From contig JAZQKW010000008.1 in assembly GCA_045542375.1 (NCBI GenBank), positions 1 to 13,355 of the forward strand: DNA of 13,355 bases. The letters are read 5' to 3'. The translations under genes and the position numbers were made by a program. Position 1 is the stretch's first letter. The number at the start of each line of letters is the position of its first letter. The notes beneath the pieces were generated by a model. The model saw only the letters and a list, made by a program, of their open reading frames with translations. It searched no databases and had not been told where the DNA came from. Origin of the DNA: Eshraghiella sp045542375. Lineage in GTDB: Bacteria > Bacillota > Clostridia > Lachnospirales > Lachnospiraceae. Shown piece after piece: positions 5,041 through 12,883 of the stretch.

Positions 5041-7674
5041 ATGAGTAATTTATTATTAATAGATGGACACAGTATTTTGAACAGAGCATATTATGGCATC
5101 CCTATACTTACTAATCATGAAGGTATCCATACCAATGCGATATATGGTTTTATTAATATAATGCTTAAGGCAATAGAGGACGAGCATACGGATGCGGTTG
5201 CCGTAGCATTTGACATTAAAGCACCTACATTCAGACATAAGATGTATGATGTGTATAAAGGAACAAGAAAACCTATGCCGGAAGAGCTTAGAGAGCAGGT
5301 TCCGATTATTAAGGAAATTCTTAGTGCAATGAATATTCCGGTTATTACTCTTGAAGGATATGAGGCAGATGATATTCTTGGAACCTTGGCTAAGCGAGAG
5401 CAGGCGGAAGGCAACAATGTTGTAATTATGTCGGGAGACAGAGATTTACTGCAGCTTGCTGATAATAATATCAAAATAAGACTTCCTAAGACTATTAAAG
5501 GTAAGACAGAAATTGAGAATTATTATCCTTCGGATGTTGTTGCAAAATATGGAACAACACCTGAGGAATTTATTGATTTGAAGGGATTGATGGGTGATAC
5601 GTCGGACAATATTCCGGGAGTTCCGGGAATTGGAGAGAAGACGGCAACTGCTATTATTACCCGATTTCATTCCATTGAGAATGCTTATAATCATATCGAT
5701 GAGGTTACGCCACCTAAGGCTCGTAACAATCTCAAGGAGCATTACGATATGGCAGTACTCAGTAAGCAACTGGCAACTATAGAGATTAATGCGCCTGTTG
5801 ATTTTGATATGGACAGGGCTCAGATTGTTAATATGTTTACTAAGGAAGCATACGATATGTTTAAGAGGTATGAACTGAAATCCCTGCTTAAATATTTTGA
5901 GGTTGCTGAGGTTGAGAATAAAGAGATTATTGAGAATTTCAGAATAATTAATGATTATTTTGAAGTTGATAATATAATTGGGGAATGCATTGAATCAGGA
6001 AAAGCTGGTGTGGCAACAGTAAGAGAAGACAACAGACTTTATGGAGTTTCTCTTGCATATAAGGATAAAGAAGTTGTGTATATATCATGCGAGGGACTTA
6101 TCACTTCGGATTTTCTTAAGGATAAGCTTCATGACTTAGCAGCCGGAGCAGAGGTATATACAATCAATTTAAAACCACAGACAGATTATCTGTCTTATGA
6201 ATATTGTGATAAGATACATGACCTGGGGTTAATGTCATACCTTATCAATCCTTTGAAATCAGAATACAATTATGAAGATATTGCTTCTGAATATCTTAAC
6301 GCTTCGCTTATGGGTATAAAAGATATTATCGGAAAGAAGACTATATCAGAACTTTCCTGTGATAATGTAGAGCTTTTGGCAAAAGCATATGGTTATGAAG
6401 CATATACAGCAAGGTATGCTTTTGAAAGCTGCTATGACAGTCTTAGAAAAGCTAATATGGAAAAAGTATATCTTGATATTGAATTGCCTGTTCTCTATGT
6501 GCTCAGAAGTATGGAAAGAGAAGGAATAAGGGTTAACAGGGAAGAACTTAAAGAATATGGTGACAATCTTACTGACAGAATCAGTGAACTTGAGACATTG
6601 ATTTATGAAATGGCGGGAGAACAATTTAATATTAATTCGCCAAAACAGCTTGGAGAGATTCTTTTTGATAAATTAGGACTGCCAAGTGGGAAAAAGACTA
6701 AGACCGGTTATTCAACTTCTGCTGATATTCTTGAAAAGCTTGCAGGAGAGTATCCGATTGTAAGTAATATTTTGGAATACAGAACCCTTGCAAAACTAAA
6801 ATCTACCTATGCAGATGGTCTTGCCCAGTATATTGGTGAAGATGGCAGAATACATGGTACTTTTAATCAGACAATAACTGCAACAGGCAGAATAAGCAGT
6901 ACAGAGCCTAATTTGCAGAATATTCCTATCAGAATGGAACTTGGACGTCTTATCAGAAAGGTATTTATTCCAAAAGAAGGACATGTATTTGTTGATGCGG
7001 ATTACTCACAGATTGAATTAAGACTTCTCGCGCATATGTCGGGTGACAGAACCTTGATTGATGCTTACAATGAAGACAGTGATATTCACAGAATAACTGC
7101 TTCCAAGGTGTTTAAGGTTCCTTTTGATGAAGTAACCTCTACTCAGAGAAGTAATGCCAAAGCAGTTAATTTCGGTATTGTATATGGCATAAGTTCTTTT
7201 GGCTTAAGCAGAGATTTGAGTATTACGCCTAAGGAAGCTAAGGCTTATATTGATGAATATTTTAAGACATATCCTTCGCTTAAATCATATCTTGACGGAC
7301 TTATAAGTGATGCTAAGGAAAAAGGATATGCAGAGACCTTGTATGGAAGAAGAAGACCGGTTCCGGAGCTTTCGTCAGGTAATTTTATGCAAAGACAGTT
7401 TGGAGAGAGAATTGCAATGAATTCGCCTCTTCAGGGCACTGCTGCCGATATAATGAAAATTGCAATGATTAATGTGTACAACAGACTTAATAACGAGGGA
7501 CTTAAGTCAAGAATTATTCTTCAGGTACATGATGAGCTTCTTATAGAAGCGGTGAAGGAAGAACAGGAAATAGTTGTTAAGATTCTTGCAGAAGAAATGC
7601 AAAATGCAGCGGAATTAAAGGTTCCACTTATGACTGATGTACACACCGGCAACAATTGGTATGAGGCAAAATAA
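5041..7674 (+). CDS. polA: DNA polymerase I
   Basis: This is an 877-aa family A polymerase for gap filling and Okazaki primer removal. Residues 1 to about 290 form the 5'-3' exonuclease, with FDIKAPTFRH (57-66), EGYEADDILG (105-114), SGDRDLLQL (131-139), GLMGDTSDNIPGVPGIGEKT (182-201). The middle region (about 300-470) is a 3'-5' exonuclease fold in which the FDTET-type metal site is replaced by AGVATVRED (322-330), so proofreading should be absent, as in Bacillus and Thermus enzymes. The polymerase domain has motif A DYSQIELR (654-661), motif B from R703 to G716 with K707 and Y715, and motif C QVHDELL (828-834). The start ATG at 5041 lies 8 nt after AGGAG (5028-5032); a GTG at 5032 overlaps that site and is rejected. 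coaE starts 1 bp after its stop, the common polA-coaE linkage. Confidence 0.98.
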   Translation: MSNLLLIDGHSILNRAYYGIPILTNHEGIHTNAIYGFINIMLKAIEDEHTDAVAVAFDIKAPTFRHKMYDVYKGTRKPMPEELREQVPIIKEILSAMNIPVITLEGYEADDILGTLAKREQAEGNNVVIMSGDRDLLQLADNNIKIRLPKTIKGKTEIENYYPSDVVAKYGTTPEEFIDLKGLMGDTSDNIPGVPGIGEKTATAIITRFHSIENAYNHIDEVTPPKARNNLKEHYDMAVLSKQLATIEINAPVDFDMDRAQIVNMFTKEAYDMFKRYELKSLLKYFEVAEVENKEIIENFRIINDYFEVDNIIGECIESGKAGVATVREDNRLYGVSLAYKDKEVVYISCEGLITSDFLKDKLHDLAAGAEVYTINLKPQTDYLSYEYCDKIHDLGLMSYLINPLKSEYNYEDIASEYLNASLMGIKDIIGKKTISELSCDNVELLAKAYGYEAYTARYAFESCYDSLRKANMEKVYLDIELPVLYVLRSMEREGIRVNREELKEYGDNLTDRISELETLIYEMAGEQFNINSPKQLGEILFDKLGLPSGKKTKTGYSTSADILEKLAGEYPIVSNILEYRTLAKLKSTYADGLAQYIGEDGRIHGTFNQTITATGRISSTEPNLQNIPIRMELGRLIRKVFIPKEGHVFVDADYSQIELRLLAHMSGDRTLIDAYNEDSDIHRITASKVFKVPFDEVTSTQRSNAKAVNFGIVYGISSFGLSRDLSITPKEAKAYIDEYFKTYPSLKSYLDGLISDAKEKGYAETLYGRRRPVPELSSGNFMQRQFGERIAMNSPLQGTAADIMKIAMINVYNRLNNEGLKSRIILQVHDELLIEAVKEEQEIVVKILAEEMQNAAELKVPLMTDVHTGNNWYEAK

Positions 7675-7675
7675 T

Positions 7676-8275
7676 ATGAAAATTATAGGTGTTACAGGCG
7701 GTGTAGGCGCCGGAAAATCCACTGTTTTAAATTTTTTAAAGGAAATGTGCAACTGCGAAACTGTTATGGCAGATGATGTTGCCAAATCTTTAATGAAAAA
7801 AGGCAGTGTACTTACAGATACAGCATATTCTCTTTTTGGCAGGGATGCATACCTTGAAAATGGTAATATTAATGCTGCACATGTTGGGCAAATTATTTTT
7901 TCTGACAGTGCAATTAGAAAGCAATGGGAAGAAGCCGTTCATCCCGCAGTTAAAAATAAGATTCTTAATCTTATAAAGAAAGCGGGAGAAGAAGGGAAGG
8001 AGTTCTTTTTCCTGGAGGCGGCGCTACTTATAGAAGATAATTATGAGGAAATATGTGAAGAAATCTGGTATGTATACGCAGATGAGGATGTAAGAAGGAT
8101 AAGACTTAAAGAGACAAGAGCTTATTCTGATGAAAAGACGGACAGTATATTGAATGCCCAGCTTAAGGATTCAGAATACAGACAGCATTCAGCCTATATT
8201 ATTGACACAGGTATAAGTCTTGCGTATACCAGAGCCCAGTTAGAAAATAAACTGGCAGAATATAGAACACTGTGA
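7676..8275 (+). CDS. coaE: Dephospho-CoA kinase
   Basis: This 199-aa P-loop kinase transfers phosphate from ATP to the ribose 3'-OH of dephospho-CoA, the last step of CoA synthesis. The Walker A motif is GGVGAGKS (8-15). ADDVAKSLM (32-40) is the substrate-side acidic motif, HP is at 89-90, LEAALLIED is at 113-121, and the lid has the basic RRIRLKETR (140-148). Length is normal for the family. The ATG at 7676, 1 bp after the polA stop, is the start because the protein then begins MKIIGVTGG as family members do. An in-frame GTG at 7637 inside polA is rejected. A GAGG lies about 9 nt upstream, within the polA end. The stop TGA (8273-8275) is embedded in the next gene's promoter. Confidence 0.97.
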   Translation: MKIIGVTGGVGAGKSTVLNFLKEMCNCETVMADDVAKSLMKKGSVLTDTAYSLFGRDAYLENGNINAAHVGQIIFSDSAIRKQWEEAVHPAVKNKILNLIKKAGEEGKEFFFLEAALLIEDNYEEICEEIWYVYADEDVRRIRLKETRAYSDEKTDSILNAQLKDSEYRQHSAYIIDTGISLAYTRAQLENKLAEYRTL

Positions 8276-8281
8276 TATAAT
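8252..8281 (+). promoter_or_regulatory. Extended -10 promoter overlapping the coaE stop codon
   Basis: TGTGATATAAT (8271-8281) is a perfect extended -10 (TRTGn plus TATAAT at 8276-8281). A weak -35, CTGGCA (8252-8257), lies 18 bp upstream inside coaE. Initiation is expected near 8288, giving a leader of about 25 nt with GGAGG at 8303-8307. It would let the FtsA-like gene cluster be expressed separately from polA-coaE. Confidence 0.72.
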
Positions 8282-8312
8282 CGACATAGTTAATTATGAT
8301 ACGGAGGATAAT

Positions 8313-10394
8313 ATGTCAGAAGGAATTAAATGCCCGGATCAGTTTGTGTTCGGACTTGACATTGGTACAAGAAGCCTTGTAGGAACCATTGGATATATGG
8401 ATGCATATGGTTTCCATGTTGTGGCAATGGAAGTTATAGAACACACAACAAGAGCAATGATGGATGGTCAGATTCATGATATTAATGTCGTTGCTGAAGA
8501 GATTAAGACAATTAAGACTAAGCTTGAGGATAAGATTAACCGTAAGCTTAGTAGTGTATGTATAGCCGCTGCGGGTCGTGTTTTAAGAACCATAACGGTT
8601 AGTACAACTGTGCCTATGGATTCAGAAGTTAAGATTACAAGTGAGGATATATATTCGCTTGAACTTGCGGCAGTTGATCTTGCACACAGGAAGCTTACAG
8701 AAGAAGACAGTAAGGAGAATTACTACTGTGTAGGTTATACGCCTGTTAAGTATTTTCTTAATGATTATGAAATATCCAACCTTGAAGGACATAAGGGTAC
8801 CAATATCGGAGTTAATCTTTTGGCTACATTTCTTCCGGAAGAGGTTGTTGATGGACTATATTCAGCTGTAGAGATGGCAGGACTTGAGGTCGCTAACCTG
8901 ACGTTGGAGCCTATTGCAGCCATGAATGTTGCAATACCGTCTCATTACAGACTTCTTAATATTGCTTTGGTGGATGTTGGTGCAGGTACATCCGATATCT
9001 GTATTACCAAGGATGGAAGCATTATAGCGTACGGAATGATTCCATGTGCAGGTGATGAGATTTCTGAAACAATTGCCAAGCATTATCTTGTGGATTTTGC
9101 AACTGCAGAGAAGATTAAGCTTGGTGCAGGCAAGAAGAAGAAAGTATCTTTTAAGGACATTATGGGTACTAAGTTAAGCGTAATGCCTGAAGAGATTAAT
9201 GAGCTTGCTAAGGATGTTGTTACTAAGATTGCAGTAGATGTTGCTGATAAGATTAAGGAACTTAACGGTGGAAGGGCAGTAAGCGCTGTGTTTATCGTAG
9301 GTGGTGGCGGCAAGATTCCGGGATTTGCCAGTCTTCTTGCTAAAGAACTTTCGCTACCGGAAGCCAGAGTTGCGTTAAGGGGCAAGGAAGTCCTTGAGGA
9401 TGTAGAATTTGCAATAGATAACCTTAAGAAAGATTCTCTTTATGTTACACCAATTGGTATATGTATCAATTATTACAATCAGAAGAATAATTTTATATCT
9501 GTAACCGTTAATGGTGACAAGATTAAATTATATGATAATAACAAATTAACAGTAATTGATGCCGTTATGCAGGCAGGATATCCTAATGAAAAGTTGTTCC
9601 CACGACGTGGTCCAAGTGTTAATTATACGCTTAACGGTGTTGCAAGAATGGTGAGAGGTGAATCCGGAGAACCTGCCAAGATATTTAAGAATGGCAAGGA
9701 GACAACTCTTAATGCCGAGATTATGAAGAATGATTTTATAGATATAGAAGAGTCAACAGTTGGAAAAGAAGTATCTATGAGATTAGATGAATTGATGGAA
9801 TTCAATTCTTCGGTATCCTTTGTTGTTAATGGTATGAACATAACCTGTCCGAGATATGCATATGTTAACGGAAATATTGAGACCGGTACATATATTATTC
9901 GTGATGGTGATGTTATTACCATGGAAGATTTTTACTCTGTAAAACAGTTATTTGCCTTTATGGATATAACGGTTGACGATAAAATTATTACTGTTAACAA
10001 CGCTAAGGCAGATGAGAACACTAAGGTATATGCCAACTTCAATGTGCAATACACAGAATCATATCTTTATTCAGGAAATGATTATGAAGAAACAGCAGAA
10101 GATACTGTAGTTAAGAAGCAGGAGACAGTAGAGACTCCTGTGGAAGCATCACCGGAAGTGGTTACACCTGTACCTGTGACAACAGGCACATCTGTAATGA
10201 GGGTTACGGTTAATGGTACACTTGTTGAATTAAAGGGGAAGAACGCATATATTTTTGTAGACATTCTGGATGTGTACCCGTTTGATATGAGCAAGATGGG
10301 TGGAAGTAAACTTATTATGCAGGTAGATGGCAATACTGCTGAATTTACGACACCGTTGTATGATGGCGCAACAATTTCTCTTTATTGGCAATAG
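8313..10394 (+). CDS. FtsA-like actin-fold ATPase with repeated beta-grasp-like C-terminal modules
   Basis: In this 693-aa protein, residues 10-385 form an FtsA/PilM-type actin fold. Phosphate-1 is GLDIGTRSLVG (14-24). A 1C-like subdomain follows, containing GQIHDINVVAEEIKT (52-66) and an ITSEDI segment (108-113). LEPIAAMNVAI (198-208) leads into phosphate-2 VDVGAGTSDIC (220-230), and IVGGGGKIPGF (328-338) is the adenosine motif. The rest is unusual. Two or three modules of about 65-90 aa start with VTVNG-type strands (397-480, about 500-580, 628-693), the last after a Pro/Thr/Val/Glu linker (about 591-627). Typical FtsA is about 400-450 aa and ends in an amphipathic membrane-targeting helix; here the protein ends ...TISLYWQ with none evident. 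A clear RBS (GGAGG, 8303-8307) and its own promoter precede it. The ATPase fold is confident. A division role is inferred, and MreB- or PilM-like functions remain possible. Confidence 0.9.
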   Translation: MSEGIKCPDQFVFGLDIGTRSLVGTIGYMDAYGFHVVAMEVIEHTTRAMMDGQIHDINVVAEEIKTIKTKLEDKINRKLSSVCIAAAGRVLRTITVSTTVPMDSEVKITSEDIYSLELAAVDLAHRKLTEEDSKENYYCVGYTPVKYFLNDYEISNLEGHKGTNIGVNLLATFLPEEVVDGLYSAVEMAGLEVANLTLEPIAAMNVAIPSHYRLLNIALVDVGAGTSDICITKDGSIIAYGMIPCAGDEISETIAKHYLVDFATAEKIKLGAGKKKKVSFKDIMGTKLSVMPEEINELAKDVVTKIAVDVADKIKELNGGRAVSAVFIVGGGGKIPGFASLLAKELSLPEARVALRGKEVLEDVEFAIDNLKKDSLYVTPIGICINYYNQKNNFISVTVNGDKIKLYDNNKLTVIDAVMQAGYPNEKLFPRRGPSVNYTLNGVARMVRGESGEPAKIFKNGKETTLNAEIMKNDFIDIEESTVGKEVSMRLDELMEFNSSVSFVVNGMNITCPRYAYVNGNIETGTYIIRDGDVITMEDFYSVKQLFAFMDITVDDKIITVNNAKADENTKVYANFNVQYTESYLYSGNDYEETAEDTVVKKQETVETPVEASPEVVTPVPVTTGTSVMRVTVNGTLVELKGKNAYIFVDILDVYPFDMSKMGGSKLIMQVDGNTAEFTTPLYDGATISLYWQ

Positions 10395-10411
10395 GAAAGG
10401 AATAATGACTT

Positions 10412-11209
10412 ATGCGAATGATGAGTATTGCAAGCGGAAGTAGTGGAAATTGCATTTATGTGGGGACTGACACAACACATATTCTGATTGACGATGGCAT
10501 AAGCAAGAAAAAAGTTCTTGAAGGTCTTGACAGACTTGAACTTAAGGCGGAAGATATAGATGCAATTCTAATAACCCATGAACATGATGACCATATAGGT
10601 GGACTTGGCGTCCTTGAGAGACACAGGGCAATACCTGTATATGGTACATGGGGTACAATTAATGCGGTTTCCGGTTATTCCAAGCTTGGTAAAATGCCTG
10701 AGAATATTTTTAATACAATTACAGCCGGAACGTCATTTTTTATAGGAGATATTGAAGTGGACACCACTTCCATTTCTCATGATGCGGCAGAGCCGGTAGC
10801 TTATACATTTTCTTCAGGAAACAGCAAGGCTGGAATAATTACTGACCTTGGTGTGTATACAGATGATATAATTTCTAAATTTAGCGGACTTGATACTATA
10901 TTTATTGAATCTAACCATGATATCAATATGTTAATGGCAGGTCCGTATCCCTATGTACTTAAACAGAGAATTCTGGGGCACAGAGGGCATCTGTCCAATG
11001 AAGATTGCGGAAGGTTGCTGGGACAACTGTTAAATGAGAGGACAGAGAATGTGTTTTTATCACATTTAAGTAAAGAAAATAATTTTCCGGAACTGGCATT
11101 TGAGACTGTCAGAATGGAAATTGATTTAGGTGACAATTCATATAAGGCCAGAGATTTTAACATAAGAGTGGCTGACAGAAATGCACCGTCAGATATTGTT
11201 ATTTTTTAA
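10412..11209 (+). CDS. MBL-fold metallo-hydrolase, YycJ/WalJ family
   Basis: This is a 265-aa cytoplasmic metallo-beta-lactamase-fold protein. It opens with MSIASGSSGNCIYV (4-17), the signature start of YycJ/WalJ proteins. The metal-binding motif THEHDDH spans 55-61 (H56, H58, D60, H61), with further ligands likely at H123, D145 (ITDLG) and H218 (SHLSKENN). GHRGHLSNE (189-197) is also family-typical. The family is thought to act on nucleic acid (a 5'-3' exonuclease activity has been reported for YycJ); the substrate here is not shown. In bacilli it sits in the walRK operon, but here it follows the FtsA-like gene. The start at 10412 has AAAGGA about 10 nt upstream; ATG codons at 10418 and 10421 are alternatives. 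The gap to the FtsA-like gene is 17 bp, so one transcript is likely. Confidence 0.92.
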   Translation: MRMMSIASGSSGNCIYVGTDTTHILIDDGISKKKVLEGLDRLELKAEDIDAILITHEHDDHIGGLGVLERHRAIPVYGTWGTINAVSGYSKLGKMPENIFNTITAGTSFFIGDIEVDTTSISHDAAEPVAYTFSSGNSKAGIITDLGVYTDDIISKFSGLDTIFIESNHDINMLMAGPYPYVLKQRILGHRGHLSNEDCGRLLGQLLNERTENVFLSHLSKENNFPELAFETVRMEIDLGDNSYKARDFNIRVADRNAPSDIVIF

Positions 11210-11226
11210 AAAGGAGACATTGGAAA

Positions 11227-11499
11227 ATGAACAAAGTAGTTATTACAGTAGTTGGAAAAGATACAGTAGGTATTATTGCTAAGGTATGTACATATCTTGC
11301 AGAGAATTGCATCAATATTCTTGATATTTCTCAGACTATCGTATCTGAATTCTTTAACATGATGATGGTTGTAGATGCTAAGAATGCATCAAAAGACCTT
11401 TCAGATGTTATTACTGACCTTGATAAGATTGGCGAGGAAATCGGTGTTGTAATTAAGTGTCAGCGTGAAGAAATCTTTGATAAAATGCACAGAATCTAA
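11227..11499 (+). CDS. ACT-domain protein (UPF0237 type)
   Basis: This single-domain protein has 90 aa. VVITVVGKDTVGIIAKVCTY (4-23) is the typical ACT opening, followed by NILDISQTIVSEFFNMMMVV (34-53), the second and third strands of the beta-alpha-beta-beta-alpha-beta fold. Family members bind small ligands such as amino acids at dimer interfaces. There is no fused catalytic domain, so it is likely a sensor or regulatory partner. AAGGAG (11211-11216) lies 10 nt before the ATG. It is followed after 19 bp by the PFL-family gene; the same ACT + UPF0210 pairing occurs in other Firmicutes such as streptococci, suggesting joint function. The ligand is unknown. Confidence 0.93.
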   Translation: MNKVVITVVGKDTVGIIAKVCTYLAENCINILDISQTIVSEFFNMMMVVDAKNASKDLSDVITDLDKIGEEIGVVIKCQREEIFDKMHRI

Positions 11500-11518
11500 T
11501 TTTGAGAGGAATTACGAC

Positions 11519-12883
11519 ATGATTAACATATATGAAGTAAATGAAACCAACAAAATGATAGAGCAGGAGAATCTTGACGTAAGAACCATAACAATGGGTA
11601 TCAGCCTTCTTGATTGTGCCGACAGCAATCTTGAAACTGTTAAGAATAATATCTACAATAAGATTACAACTCTTGCAAAAGACCTTGTAAAAACAGGATG
11701 TGAAATTGAAAAGGAATTTGGTATTCCTATCGTTAATAAGAGAATTTCCATTACACCAATTGCAATGGTAGGTCAGGCTGCCTGCAAGACTCCTGATGAT
11801 TATGTGGAAATAGCCAAAGTTCTTGATAAAGCAGCTCACGAAGTAGGAGTTAACTTTATCGGCGGTTACTCAGCTGTTGTAAGCAAGGGAATGACTAAGA
11901 GCGATGAGCTTCTTATCCGCTCAATTCCTAAGGCACTTGCAGAAACAGAACTTATATGCAGCTCAGTTAATGTAGGTTCAACCAAGACAGGAATTAATAT
12001 GGATGCAGTTCGTCTTTTGGGTGATATTATTAAGGAGACTGCAGAACTCACTAAGGAAAGAGATTCTTTTGGATGTGCTAAGTTTGTAGCACTTTGTAAT
12101 GCGCCTGATGATAATCCGTTTATGGCAGGTGCTTTCCATGGTGTTTCAGAAGCAGATGCCATCATCAATGTAGGTGTCAGTGGTCCCGGTGTTGTAAAAT
12201 ATGCACTTTCTAAGATTAGAGAGGCTAATTTTGAAGTACTTTGTGAGACAATTAAGAAGACTGCCTTTAAGATTACAAGAGTGGGTCAGTTAGTAGCTCA
12301 GGAAGCATCTAAGAGACTTGGAATTCCTTTTGGAATTATCGACCTTTCACTTGCACCAACTCCTGCAGTGGGTGACTCTGTAGCAGAGATACTTGAAGAA
12401 ATCGGTCTTCAGAGAACCGGCGCTCCGGGTACAACTGCAGCTCTTGCATTACTTAATGACCAGGTTAAGAAGGGTGGCGTAATGGCATCATCATATGTAG
12501 GTGGATTAAGTGGTGCATTTATTCCGGTAAGTGAAGACCAGGGAATGATTGACGCTGTAAAAGAAGGTTCATTAACTATTGAAAAATTAGAAGCTATGAC
12601 CTGTGTATGTTCAGTAGGTCTTGATATGATTGCAATTCCTGGAGATACCAGTGCTGAGACGATTTCGGGTATTATTGCAGATGAAGCAGCAATCGGAATG
12701 ATTAACCAGAAGACAACAGCAGTTAGAATTATTCCTGCATATGGCAAGAAAGCGGGAGATGTTGTAGAATTTGGTGGATTACTTGGTTATGCACCGGTAA
12801 TGCCTGTTAATAACTTTGACTGTTCAAGATTTGTTAACAGAGGCGGAAGAATACCGGCGCCAATTCATAGTTTCAAGAACTAA
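11519..12883 (+). CDS. PFL family protein (UPF0210 / DUF711)
   Basis: This soluble 454-aa protein, of normal family length, has unknown biochemical activity. The family was grouped with pyruvate formate-lyase-like folds. Conserved stretches include GGYSAVVSKG (115-124), CNAPDDNPFMAGAFHG (193-208), GVSGPGVV (219-226), APTPAVGDSVAEILE (279-293), GAPGTTAAL (301-309), GGLSGAFIPVSED (328-340) and NRGGRIPAPIHS (440-451). I see no glycyl-radical RVSGY-type motif near the C-terminus, so radical chemistry should not be assumed. The ATG at 11519 has AGAGGA (11505-11510) 8 nt upstream. A longer in-frame opening at 11465 overlaps the ACT gene and is rejected. It is the last gene of the cluster and overlaps the convergent tmcAL by 4 bp (12880-12883), with no terminator between them. 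Confidence 0.94.
   Translation: MINIYEVNETNKMIEQENLDVRTITMGISLLDCADSNLETVKNNIYNKITTLAKDLVKTGCEIEKEFGIPIVNKRISITPIAMVGQAACKTPDDYVEIAKVLDKAAHEVGVNFIGGYSAVVSKGMTKSDELLIRSIPKALAETELICSSVNVGSTKTGINMDAVRLLGDIIKETAELTKERDSFGCAKFVALCNAPDDNPFMAGAFHGVSEADAIINVGVSGPGVVKYALSKIREANFEVLCETIKKTAFKITRVGQLVAQEASKRLGIPFGIIDLSLAPTPAVGDSVAEILEEIGLQRTGAPGTTAALALLNDQVKKGGVMASSYVGGLSGAFIPVSEDQGMIDAVKEGSLTIEKLEAMTCVCSVGLDMIAIPGDTSAETISGIIADEAAIGMINQKTTAVRIIPAYGKKAGDVVEFGGLLGYAPVMPVNNFDCSRFVNRGGRIPAPIHSFKN

Noticed and set aside
5115..5474. 119-codon open frame on the minus strand within polA
   Set aside because: The polA frame here carries conserved exonuclease motifs. The reverse frame is Ser/Ile-rich with no recognisable domain.
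7637..7675. GTG start for CoaE inside polA
   Set aside because: CoaE proteins begin a few residues before the P-loop, which fits the ATG at 7676.
11465..11518. Longer start for the PFL-family protein, overlapping the ACT gene
   Set aside because: The ATG at 11519 has AGAGGA 8 nt upstream, and the resulting length equals the family norm.
11453..11839. 128-codon open frame on the minus strand
   Set aside because: It is antisense to the ACT/PFL genes, has no RBS, and has a Phe/Ile/Cys-rich composition typical of a shadow frame.
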